NCBI GenBank assembly: GCA_965369325.1 | Contig: CBDUQI010000198.1 | Location: 1-11,091 of the forward strand | Source: CBDUQI01 sp965369325 | Lineage (GTDB): Bacteria > Pseudomonadota > Gammaproteobacteria > Steroidobacterales > JBCBZW01 | Direction: 5' to 3' | Length of the DNA stretch: 11,091 nucleotides | Shown here: piece after piece, positions 1 through 6,352 of the stretch | How positions within the stretch are numbered: position 1 is the stretch's first letter | How the letters are laid out: the number at the start of each line of letters is the position of its first letter | Translations under genes and position numbers: made by a program | Notes under the pieces: generated by a model | What the model was told of the DNA's origin: nothing | What the model saw: the letters and a program-made list of their open reading frames with translations, nothing else | Databases searched by the model: none

Positions 1-3
1 AAA

Positions 4-80
4 TGGCGCGCCCGGAAGGATTCGAACCTCCGACCCCCTAGTTCGTAGCCAGGTACTCTATCCAACTGAGCTACGGGCGC
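4..80 (-). tRNA. tRNA-Arg (anticodon ACG)
   Basis: Read on the minus strand this is a 77-nt tRNA with encoded CCA (plus-strand TGG at 4-6). The acceptor stem pairs GCGCCCG (80-74) with CGGGCGC. The D arm, the T arm with GGTTCGAATCC, and an anticodon stem CCTGG/CTAGG closing the loop CTACGAA are all present. The loop gives anticodon ACG, the arginine tRNA whose wobble A is normally deaminated to inosine by TadA. The discriminator base is G. It lies downstream of tRNA-Ser in the csrA-serV-argV type arrangement of gammaproteobacteria, and I see no convincing promoter of its own, so co-transcription with tRNA-Ser is inferred. Confidence 0.97.
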
Positions 81-142
81 GCTGTATCGTGCCGCTGGCA
101 TGTAATCATCACGCCAACGCTGCCTGGGTGCTTGCGGAATTC

Positions 143-183
143 GGCGGGCTGCGAAGCCCGCCAGTCAGAACGCCGTCCGGCGT
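143..183 (-). other. Two GC-rich hairpins between tRNA genes
   Basis: In the 123-nt spacer between the tRNAs, minus-strand RNA could form two stable stem-loops. One (162-143) has a perfect 8-bp stem GGCGGGCT/AGCCCGCC around a TCGC loop. The other (183-170) has a 5-bp stem ACGCC/GGCGT. Neither is followed by a T run, so they are not typical Rho-independent terminators. Inferred role: folding or processing elements in a tRNA-Ser/tRNA-Arg precursor. Confidence 0.45.
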
Positions 184-203
184 ACCTCCACCAGCTTGTT
201 ATC

Positions 204-294
204 TGGCGGAGAGGGAGGGATTCGAACCCTCGAAGGGCTTTTAACCCTTACTCCCTTAGCAGGGGAGCGCTTTCGACCACTCAGCCACCTCTCC
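204..294 (-). tRNA. tRNA-Ser (anticodon GCT)
   Basis: A 91-nt class II tRNA on the minus strand, starting GGAGAGG (294-288) and ending in encoded CCA (plus-strand TGG at 204-206). The anticodon stem CTCCC/GGGAG closes the loop CTGCTAA, giving anticodon GCT, which reads AGC and AGU serine codons. A long variable arm (around TAAGGGTTAAAAGCCCTT) and the T arm GGTTCGAATCC are visible, as expected for tRNA-Ser. It lies between csrA and tRNA-Arg, the order known from many gammaproteobacteria. Confidence 0.98.
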
Positions 295-346
295 GAAATA
301 CCACGCGGCGACCACAGTTTGCACTGCGGTCGCTCGCGGGCGGGTA

Positions 347-375
347 ATGATAGCTATGCCAAGTGATTTGGTAAA
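347..375 (-). promoter_or_regulatory. Candidate sigma70 promoter of the tRNA-Ser/tRNA-Arg unit
   Basis: Minus strand: -35 TTTACC (375-370), 17-nt spacer, -10 TATCAT (352-347, five of six consensus bases). The sequence just after the -10 is GC-rich (TACCCGCCCGC), as in stable-RNA promoters under stringent control, and the sequence upstream of the -35 is A/T-rich, possibly an UP element. Predicted start near 340, about 46 nt before the mature tRNA-Ser. Found by eye only. Confidence 0.5.
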
Positions 376-401
376 GCAGAATTGAAATATTCGTCCCTGG
401 A

Positions 402-605
402 TTATTGCGCGGCGGCGTGCGCCGTCTCTGCCACAACATCCTCTTCGCGCTTAATCCGGTCGTAGATCTCCTCGCGATGAACCGCTACGTCCCTCGGCGC
501 GTTCACACCGATGCGTACCTGATTGCCTTTAACTCCAAGAACGGTGACTGTGATTTCGTCGCCAACCATCACGGTCTCGCCGACTCGCCTAGTCAAAATT
601 AGCAT
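402..605 (-). CDS. csrA: Carbon storage regulator CsrA/RsmA
   Basis: A 67-residue RNA-binding global regulator. CsrA works as a homodimer in the cytoplasm, binding GGA motifs in mRNA leaders to change translation and stability; its activity is usually titrated by small RNAs of the CsrB/RsmZ type. The N-terminal 50 residues are nearly identical to the family: MLILTRRVGET, the VTVLGVKGNQVRIGV core, and the RNA-contact residues L4 and R44 (in VHREEIY). The C-terminal tail (about residues 52-67) is variable, as usual. Start ATG 605-603 follows the ribosome-binding site GGAGG at 616-612 with a 6-nt gap. It lies downstream of alaS-lysC, as rsmA does in Pseudomonas, but is separated from lysC by a terminator, so it is probably transcribed from its own promoter. 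Confidence 0.98.
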   Translation of the reverse strand: MLILTRRVGETVMVGDEITVTVLGVKGNQVRIGVNAPRDVAVHREEIYDRIKREEDVVAETAHAAAQ

Positions 606-630
606 TGTTTGCCTCCATGTCGACCTTCAC
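589..630 (-). CDS. Possible 13-codon leader ORF overlapping the csrA start
   Basis: Minus strand, GTG at 630-628 preceded by AAGGAG (646-641 region) about 9 nt upstream, then 13 codons (M K V D M E A N N A N F D) ending in TAG at 591-589, inside the first codons of csrA in another frame. The ribosome-binding site is good, but an ORF this short can arise by chance. If translated, it would couple ribosome entry to the csrA start. Speculative. Confidence 0.18.
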   Translation of the reverse strand: MKVDMEANNANFD

Positions 631-714
631 ACCACCCTTCTCCTTATCGTTCTCGCGGGATGGTCAGATTATGGTGCGAAGGAAAAACCCAGCGAATCAG
701 GATTTCCCTGATCC
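612..714 (-). promoter_or_regulatory. csrA leader with hairpin and GGA motifs
   Basis: The proximal csrA leader can form a hairpin at 714-694: stem GGATCAGG/CCTGATTC (8 bp with one G-U pair) around a short loop GAAAT, so that CAGGGA straddles the loop. Further GGA motifs follow in AAGGAG (about 645-641) and in the Shine-Dalgarno GGAGG (616-612). CsrA of E. coli represses its own translation through GGA sites in its leader, one of them at the Shine-Dalgarno; a similar autoregulatory layout is inferred here. The G-U pair works only in minus-strand RNA, which fits a csrA transcript. Confidence 0.4.
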
Positions 715-811
715 GTTGTCAGGGTTCCTAGTGGCTGGGGGTCCAGTTTTCAGCCCCAAAACGACGTTGGCGTGCACGGCTTTACGCATGCTTGACCTAC
801 GCGTTGTCCAA

Positions 812-820
812 ATTAAAGCA
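812..820 (-). promoter_or_regulatory. Candidate extended -10 promoter upstream of csrA
   Basis: Minus strand TGC (820-818) directly followed by TTTAAT (817-812), an extended -10 element with five of six consensus bases. No good -35 hexamer is seen at the right distance. It would give a csrA leader of about 200 nt including the GGA hairpin. Weak evidence by itself. Confidence 0.3.
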
Positions 821-1167
821 CAGCCCACTAACCCACACCACTGATGCTAGTAAAAAAGGCCTATGTCGGAACGGCGAGATTATTCCGCTGGAATATCAAA
901 AGATTATGCTAAATCCCAAGTTCAACATATTCCTTATGGGAGGGGACCTGAACGCTCCGCAGATAGGTGATAGAAGTCGCTTGAAACACGCTGACTGAAT
1001 TGAAAAATTGTGTGTCGCGGGCAACCGCCGGCCGGAGGGGATGGTGTCAAAACCCTGGCGGAACCGGTGAATATGTCACCACAAAAATTAGCTGGAATTG
1101 TGAGCTACGTCACATGCCCGAAGGCAACTGCGACTTTGGTATCGCACGTTCTAGGGGTACTTTGCGC

Positions 1168-1235
1168 AAAAAAAACTGAGGCCTGGCCAAGTCCTCCACG
1201 CGCTAAGCGCTTGACTAGCGTGGGTCAGCCAGGCC
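1168..1235 (-). terminator. Rho-independent terminator of alaS-lysC
   Basis: Minus strand: outer stem GGCCTGGC (1235-1228) pairs with GCCAGGCC (1187-1180). An inner imperfect stem is built from CCACGCTA and the GC-rich AGCGCGTGG region. A TCAG linker and a run of eight T residues (1175-1168) follow. The left arm lies in the last codons of lysC, so the stop codon is within the hairpin. This separates lysC transcription from csrA. Confidence 0.8.
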
Positions 1236-2432
1236 AAACGCGCCATGCAACGCGTCCACGCCGCATACCAGATCCGTCTCGTTCACCAGCACGGCGATCT
1301 TAATCTCCGAGGTGGTCACCGCCAGCACGTTGATGCCCTGCCCAGCAAGTGCATCAAACATGGTGGTGGCGATACCCGCGTGCGAGCGCATTCCCACCCC
1401 AACCACGGAAATCTTCACCACATCCTCCCGCCCCTGCACTTGGTAGCTCACGCCTCCGGCAGCCGAACGACGCGCCAGGGCCAGCGCCTGCGCAAAGTCT
1501 TCACGATGCACGGTAAAACTGAGGTTCATGCCGTCTCCTACCGAGGTCATGACGATCATATCCACCTCGATGGCGGCCTCGGAAACCGGCGCCAGGATGC
1601 TGTGGGCGACGCCCGGGATGTTGGGCAGATCCTTAATGCTGATCTCGGCCTCATCCTTGCTAAAGGCAATCCCGGAGACCAGCGGCGCCTCAAGTTCTGC
1701 CTGCTCATCGCCGATGAGGGTGCCCGGATCGTCCTGGCGGGCTGACATCACCCGAATGGGCATGCGGTATTTGCTGGCAAACTCCACCGACCGGATCTGC
1801 AGCACCCGCGAGCCCTGCCCGGCCAGCTCCAGCATTTCTTCGAAACTCATCCGGCGAATCAAACGGGCGTCGTCCTGCATCCGCGGATCGGTGGTGTAGA
1901 CCCCCTTCACATCCGACAGAATCTGGCATTCGACTGCCTCAAGTGCGACGGCCAACGCCACCCCGGTGGTATCGGAGCCGCCCCGCCCCAGGGTGGTAAC
2001 ATTGCCTTCAGTGTCCGCCCCCTGAAAACCAGCAACAACAGGAATAATGCCGGCCGCCAAATCCGCCTGCAGCCGCTCGGTACCGATATGGGCGATGCGC
2101 GCTTTGCCGTGAACCGATTCAGTCAGGATAGGCACCTGGTAGCCAAGATAGGATTTAGCCGGATGGCCACGCTTGATCAGGGCCATCGCGAACAGACTAA
2201 TCGACACCTGCTCGCCGGAGGCCAGCAATACATCCATCTCGCGCCGGGACGGCTTGCGCTCTATCGATCGGGCCAGCGCCACCATATCGTCAGTGGTTCC
2301 GCCCATCGCCGAGCACACCACCACCACATCATGCCCGGCCGCTCGCAGCGCCAGCGCGCGCTCGGCGGCGCTTTCGATCAATTCGACCGAACCCAGAGAG
2401 GTGCCGCCGTACTTTTGCACAATTATGGACAT
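1215..2432 (-). CDS. lysC: Aspartate kinase LysC (lysine/threonine-sensitive type)
   Basis: A 405-residue aspartokinase, the first step of the aspartate pathway (ATP + L-aspartate to 4-phospho-L-aspartate), leading to lysine, diaminopimelate, threonine and methionine. The N-terminal amino-acid kinase domain (about 1-235) has KYGGTS at 7-12, the GRGGSDTTGVAL glycine loop near 149-160 and SDVKGVYTTDPR near 173-184. Two ACT regulatory domains follow (about 265-335 and 342-402), with VGVGMRSHAG and TTSEIKIAVLV, the effector-binding signature. Length fits the monofunctional Pseudomonas/Bacillus type, not the fused kinase-homoserine dehydrogenases. Start ATG 2432-2430 lacks a strong Shine-Dalgarno, which together with the 60-nt gap to alaS suggests translation within an alaS-lysC transcript. 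An alaS-lysC-csrA order is known in Pseudomonas. Confidence 0.96.
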   Translation of the reverse strand: MSIIVQKYGGTSLGSVELIESAAERALALRAAGHDVVVVCSAMGGTTDDMVALARSIERKPSRREMDVLLASGEQVSISLFAMALIKRGHPAKSYLGYQVPILTESVHGKARIAHIGTERLQADLAAGIIPVVAGFQGADTEGNVTTLGRGGSDTTGVALAVALEAVECQILSDVKGVYTTDPRMQDDARLIRRMSFEEMLELAGQGSRVLQIRSVEFASKYRMPIRVMSARQDDPGTLIGDEQAELEAPLVSGIAFSKDEAEISIKDLPNIPGVAHSILAPVSEAAIEVDMIVMTSVGDGMNLSFTVHREDFAQALALARRSAAGGVSYQVQGREDVVKISVVGVGMRSHAGIATTMFDALAGQGINVLAVTTSEIKIAVLVNETDLVCGVDALHGAFGLADPR

Positions 2433-2468
2433 GGTACTGATCTAACGTTCGAGTGTTTGACGACACCC

Positions 2469-2483
2469 AGCCCTTGCCGGGCT
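2469..2483 (-). other. Small hairpin in the alaS-lysC gap
   Basis: Minus strand AGCCC-GGCAA-GGGCT, a 5-bp stem with 5-nt loop, just after the alaS stop. No T run follows, so read-through into lysC is expected; it may protect the alaS end or slightly reduce downstream transcription. Confidence 0.3.
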
Positions 2484-2492
2484 TGTAGCGCG

Positions 2493-5090
2493 CTAGGCGC
2501 GCTCGGCAACCCAATCAACCACGGAGGATAACGCGGCATCCAGGGCACCTGGGTCGGTACCACCGGCCTGGGCCATATCAGGACGCCCGCCACCACGACC
2601 GCCCACCTGCTGCGCAACCGCGTTGACCAACTCCCCTGCCTTGATCGACTTCATGTGGTCTTTCGTCACGCCCGCTACCAGGCGCACTTTGTCGCCATCC
2701 ACGGTGGCCAGCACCACCGCAGCAGAGCCGAGCTTGTCTTTCAGGCGATCCACGGTATCGCGCAGCACCTTAGCGTCAACGCCATCCAAGCGCGCCGCCA
2801 GTACCTTTATTCCGTTGACCTCAACGGCCTGGTCAGTCAGCTCATCGCCGCGTGCGCCCGCCATTTTCTGTTTAAGTGAGCCCAGCTCCTTCTCCAGCGC
2901 GCGGTTGCGCTCAAGCAGTGCGCCCACTTTTTCCAACACGTCATCGCGCCCGCCCCGGATCAAACCGGCCACCTTCTGCAACGACTTCTCAGTGTCGCTC
3001 ACCCAGTTCAGCGCGCCAGCGCCAGTCACTGCCTCGATGCGTCGCACACCAGCGGCAATACCGCCTTCGCTAATGATCTTGAACAAACCGATATCGCCCA
3101 CGCGCTGCACATGTGTGCCGCCACACAACTCGGTGGAAAACTCACCAAACTGCAGCACCCGCACATGCTCGTCATATTTGTCGTCGAAGAAGGCCAGAGC
3201 ACCAGCCGCAATCGCATCATCGAACGCCATCTCGCGCGTGCTGGAGGCGACGTTCTGGCGCACCTGTGCATTCACGATCGCCTCAATCTGCCCGAGTTCG
3301 GCAGGACTCGCCGCCTCGTAGTGCGAGAAATCAAAGCGCAGTCGATCCGCATCGACCCGCGAGCCTTTCTGTTGGACATGATCGCCGAGCACCTCGCGCA
3401 AGGCAGCGTGCATAAGGTGCGTGGCCGAGTGGTTAAGCACCACTGCCTGGCGATGCGGCACGTTAATGCTCGCCTCCAGCGCGTCGCCCAACTTCACACT
3501 GGCGCCGCTGACAGTGCCAATGTGGGCATGCGCTTTGCCAAATTTTTGGGTGTCTGTGACCTCAACATGGGCACCACCATTGGCGTCCAGCGTGCCAGTG
3601 TCGCCCACCTGCCCGCCGCTCTCGCCATAAAACGGCGTGCGATCCAGCAGCACAACGCCCTGCTCGCCCGGCGCCAGCTCAGTCACCGGATCGGCGCCGC
3701 GATACAGCGCTACCACCTTGCCGCTGCCCTGCGTGTGCTCGTAACCGATAAAGTCGGTGACCAGATCGGTTTTGATCCCGGCCCCATAGTCAGCACCAAA
3801 TTTACTGGCCTCACGGGCACGGGTGCGCTGAGCGTTCATGGCCTCATCAAAGCCCGTCTGATCAATGCTCATCTCGCGCTCACGTGCAATGTCGGCGGTA
3901 AGATCGGGCGGAAAACCGTAGGTGTCGTACAGTTTAAACACCAGATCGCCGGGAATTTTCTTATCCGTCAGATCGGCGGTGCCGGCATCCAAGATGCGCA
4001 TCCCCTGATCCAGGGTGTCGGAGAACCGTTCCTCTTCCTGCTTCAACACCTTAGTCACGTGTGCCTCGGCTTTGGCCAGTTCCGGATACGCCTCGCCCAT
4101 CTCCTGCACCAACGCAGGCACCAGCTGATGGAAAAACGCGGCACGCATGCCAAGCTTGTAACCGTGACGGTACGCGCGACGGATAATTCGCCGCAGCACA
4201 TAGCCGCGCCCTTCATTAGAGGGCAGCACACCGTCGACGATCAAAAATGAGCAGGCGCGGATGTGGTCAGCGATCACGCGCAGCGATTTGTTACCCAGGT
4301 CGTTGCAGCCGGTCACTTTCGCCGCGGCCTCGATCAAATGGGCAAACAGATCAATCTCGTAGTTGCTGTGCACGTTTTGCAGCACTGCGGCCACGCGCTC
4401 CAGCCCCATGCCAGTGTCGACCGACGGTTTTGGCAACGGCGTCATGGTGCCATCAGCCGCGCGATCAAACTGCATGAAGACCAGATTCCAGATCTCAATA
4501 TAGCGGTCGCCGTCTTCCTCGGGCGTGCCCGGCGGGCCGCCCCACACCTCGGGGCCGTGGTCGAAGAAAATCTCGCTGCAGGGGCCGCACGGCCCGGTGT
4601 CCCCCATGGACCAGAAATTGTCCTTTTCGCCCATCCGCGTTACCCGGGCCGGATCGATGCCGATCTCCTTCACCCAGATGTCCGCCGCCTCATCATCGTC
4701 GCGGAACACGGTGACCCATAGCTTCTCTTTGGGCAGGCCCAGCTCCTCTGTGACAAACTGCCAGGCCAGACGAATGGCTTCCTGCTTGAAGTAATCTCCA
4801 AAGCTGAAGTTGCCCAGCATTTCGAAAAAGGTGTGATGGCGGGCGGTGTAGCCCACGTTCTCCAGGTCGTTGTGCTTGCCACCCGCACGCACGCAGCGCT
4901 GCGAGGTGGTGGCACGCTGATAACTGCGTTTGTCATCACCCAGGAACACATCTTTGAACTGCACCATGCCGGCGTTGGTAAACAGCAGCGTGGCATCGTT
5001 GGCGGGCACCAACGAGCTGCTCGATACCACCTGGTGGCCGTGACGAGCGAAGTAATCCAAAAATCGTTGACGCAACTCAGCGCTTTTCAT
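2493..5090 (-). CDS. alaS: Alanyl-tRNA synthetase AlaS
   Basis: An 865-residue class II aminoacyl-tRNA synthetase that charges tRNA-Ala (recognising the G3-U70 pair) and edits mischarged Ser/Gly-tRNA-Ala. The catalytic domain (about 1-245) shows TTSQRCVRAGGKHNDLENVG, the FFEMLGNFSFGDYFK segment, and the class II motif 3 GMGLERVAAVLQ near 227-238. The tRNA-recognition part covers about 250-460. The editing domain carries the zinc ligands H554 and H558 (HSATH) and C656 and H660 (CGGTH). A coiled-coil stretch spans about 715-745, and the C-Ala domain ends with the glycine-rich GGRGGGRPDMAQAGG near 830-844. Length is close to the 876 residues of E. coli AlaS, and all key residues are present. Start ATG 5090-5088 is preceded by a weak GGA. 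It heads an apparent alaS-lysC unit. Confidence 0.98.
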   Translation of the reverse strand: MKSAELRQRFLDYFARHGHQVVSSSSLVPANDATLLFTNAGMVQFKDVFLGDDKRSYQRATTSQRCVRAGGKHNDLENVGYTARHHTFFEMLGNFSFGDYFKQEAIRLAWQFVTEELGLPKEKLWVTVFRDDDEAADIWVKEIGIDPARVTRMGEKDNFWSMGDTGPCGPCSEIFFDHGPEVWGGPPGTPEEDGDRYIEIWNLVFMQFDRAADGTMTPLPKPSVDTGMGLERVAAVLQNVHSNYEIDLFAHLIEAAAKVTGCNDLGNKSLRVIADHIRACSFLIVDGVLPSNEGRGYVLRRIIRRAYRHGYKLGMRAAFFHQLVPALVQEMGEAYPELAKAEAHVTKVLKQEEERFSDTLDQGMRILDAGTADLTDKKIPGDLVFKLYDTYGFPPDLTADIAREREMSIDQTGFDEAMNAQRTRAREASKFGADYGAGIKTDLVTDFIGYEHTQGSGKVVALYRGADPVTELAPGEQGVVLLDRTPFYGESGGQVGDTGTLDANGGAHVEVTDTQKFGKAHAHIGTVSGASVKLGDALEASINVPHRQAVVLNHSATHLMHAALREVLGDHVQQKGSRVDADRLRFDFSHYEAASPAELGQIEAIVNAQVRQNVASSTREMAFDDAIAAGALAFFDDKYDEHVRVLQFGEFSTELCGGTHVQRVGDIGLFKIISEGGIAAGVRRIEAVTGAGALNWVSDTEKSLQKVAGLIRGGRDDVLEKVGALLERNRALEKELGSLKQKMAGARGDELTDQAVEVNGIKVLAARLDGVDAKVLRDTVDRLKDKLGSAAVVLATVDGDKVRLVAGVTKDHMKSIKAGELVNAVAQQVGGRGGGRPDMAQAGGTDPGALDAALSSVVDWVAERA

Positions 5091-5223
5091 AGTTCCGACT
5101 CAAGAGGCGGTCAGTGGCCGGTTTGCCGGACCCCTGCTCCGCAGTGCAGCAGACAAGTCGCGTACTGTGCCACAAACAAGCACTTTTCCCTAGTGTGGAA
5201 TCGTCGGACGGGAATCGGCGGTC

Positions 5224-5293
5224 GGCATAGCCTGATGATATGCCCCTGGCGGAACTCCGCCACTGGACAGCCCAGGAGGAATCCCTCCAATGG
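5224..5293. repeat. Hairpin cluster with two imperfect 27-nt tandem repeats
   Basis: The 257-nt gap between the VOC gene and alaS contains three consecutive inverted repeats (plus-strand reading). These are GGCATA/TATGCC at 5224-5244, TGGCGG-AACT-CCGCCA at 5247-5262, and GGAGG-AATC-CCTCC at 5275-5288. The last two begin two copies of a 20-nt unit (5247-5266 and 5274-5293), matching at 14 of 20 positions and spaced 27 nt apart. The stem difference C4-G13 versus A4-T13 is compensatory, so the hairpin is conserved. No T run follows on the minus strand. It may be a REP-like element, an mRNA 3'-end protector for the accessory unit, or an alaS leader element. I find no clear alaS promoter in the gap. 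Confidence 0.45.
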
Positions 5294-5347
5294 CGTTGTC
5301 CGGCCTGATAGGTATGAGTGAACCGGGCGGGCCCAATTGCTCGTAAA

Positions 5348-6340
5348 TTACCCGGGAGTAGCCGCCGTTGCCGGCTCTCGCCGATCGCCCATCAGGCGTA
5401 CCGGGTAACCGTCGGGATCGCGCAGCACACAGGTGTCGCTGCCGTACAACGCATCGTAGCGAATCGCACTGTGCTCGGCGGCGTCGACGAAAGCGCCTGC
5501 GTCTGGCACACGCATGCCCAGCCCCCAGAAGCCCTGCGGTGCGTCATCATAAAGGCGGTACACGGCCGCGGGCGGTTGCTCGAAGTGCTGCAGTTCCAGG
5601 CTGGTATAGGGGCGTTGCCATAACCACTCACGCTGCCGGGCAAGCGAGCCCGGTGGAGCCTGTTCATCGCTACCGGCCAGAAAATACAAAGTGAAACCAT
5701 ACCGCTGAACGGGCTGGGTGGACATTAGCCGTAGCCCCAGACGGTCGCGGTAAAAGGCCAGACTTCGCTCAATATCGCGGACCCGCAGTGTGATCTGACC
5801 GATAACGGGCACGCACCGCTGGCGCAACTGCGCGGGGGTCTGCGGCAGATCGGCCGTCGAGCTAACCGAGCGCGCTGCCGGCACCGCCTCGGCGCCTGCC
5901 TTGAACCGGTGTGCCAGCAATTCAATACCAAAACCGTCCGGATCTGATAGATGACACAGGTAGCCGATATCCAGAAACTGGCGCGCATCCGTCACCGGCA
6001 CACCCCGCTGGATGAGATAGGCCCGCAAGGTGTCGATGTCGGGCGCGGTAATTCCGGTCTTCCAAAAACCGTCGCCTTTGTCACCTGCCGCACGCGCGAG
6101 CGGGGCGGAGGTGCCAATGCTCGGGGGCAGCCACAGCTCCAGCAGGACGTCAAACGGCCCGTCGTGCGCCCGCGAGGTGAGGCGCGAGGGGCACCGGCTG
6201 TGCGGGTAGCTGAGCAGCAGCCGGCGTGTGCCATCGGCGAGTAGATCCTCGCCTATCGGCGTCAGCCCGAGCAGGCGTTGGTAGAACGCTGGCGTGCGAT
6301 CCGCCTCGGCGATGCGCAGGATATGATGTGCCAGTTGCAC
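5348..6340 (-). CDS. Tandem VOC-domain (glyoxalase-fold) protein
   Basis: A 330-residue cytoplasmic-looking protein made of two vicinal-oxygen-chelate modules joined by a linker (about 147-178). VOC proteins include glyoxalases, extradiol dioxygenases and fosfomycin-resistance enzymes; the substrate here is unknown. Module 1 (1-146) starts LAHHILRI and keeps H5, E68 (in DVLLELW) and E140 (in DGFGIELL), so a metal site is plausible. Module 2 (179-320) starts IGQITLRVRDIERSLAFYRDRLGL, has Q182 and E249 (SLELQHF), and its EWLWQRP segment recalls glyoxalase I. However, the expected final glutamate is replaced by R315 (DPDGYPVRLMG), so this half-site looks altered. The start is GTG 6340-6338, 12 nt after the stop of the upstream nuclease gene and in the same frame. 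It has no strong Shine-Dalgarno, suggesting translational coupling. No signal peptide. Confidence 0.8.
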   Translation of the reverse strand: MQLAHHILRIAEADRTPAFYQRLLGLTPIGEDLLADGTRRLLLSYPHSRCPSRLTSRAHDGPFDVLLELWLPPSIGTSAPLARAAGDKGDGFWKTGITAPDIDTLRAYLIQRGVPVTDARQFLDIGYLCHLSDPDGFGIELLAHRFKAGAEAVPAARSVSSTADLPQTPAQLRQRCVPVIGQITLRVRDIERSLAFYRDRLGLRLMSTQPVQRYGFTLYFLAGSDEQAPPGSLARQREWLWQRPYTSLELQHFEQPPAAVYRLYDDAPQGFWGLGMRVPDAGAFVDAAEHSAIRYDALYGSDTCVLRDPDGYPVRLMGDRREPATAATPG

Positions 6341-6352
6341 CTCGCTGGAGGA

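Larger units (their letters stand above)
606..1167. other. Gene-free interval between lysC terminator and csrA
   Basis: About 560 nt without a convincing coding region on either strand; the open frames here lack ribosome-binding sites and resemble no family I recognise. The csrA-proximal part holds the leader elements described separately. On the minus strand an exact TTGACA hexamer occurs at 1050-1045, but no -10 lies 16-18 nt downstream. I see no clear small RNA, tRNA or repeat family in the distal part. Confidence 0.5.

Noticed and set aside
132..347. 71-residue plus-strand ORF containing WRRGRDSNPRRAFNPYSLS
   Set aside because: It is a translation of the complementary strand of tRNA-Ser; such peptides are well-known false genes over tRNAs.
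1091..1105. GGAATTGTGAGC, identical to half of the lac operator
   Set aside because: A short chance match; the other half-site and any lac-like gene are absent.
606..1167. A possible CsrB/RsmZ-type CsrA-titrating small RNA in the gap beside csrA
   Set aside because: GGA trinucleotides are about as frequent on both strands as chance predicts (about 11 each in 570 nt), and I see no repeated A-N-GGA hairpins and no matching terminator.
605..1303. Several plus-strand ORFs of 60-100 residues
   Set aside because: No ribosome-binding sites, no recognisable family, and the last overlaps the end of lysC and its terminator.
3111..4250. 379-residue plus-strand ORF inside alaS
   Set aside because: An antisense shadow of alaS caused by GC-rich codon use; no ribosome-binding site or domain.
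5150..5185. Sigma54-like TGGCAC upstream of alaS on the minus strand
   Set aside because: The GG to GC spacing is 8 nt and not 10, and no TTGCA-like -12 element is present.
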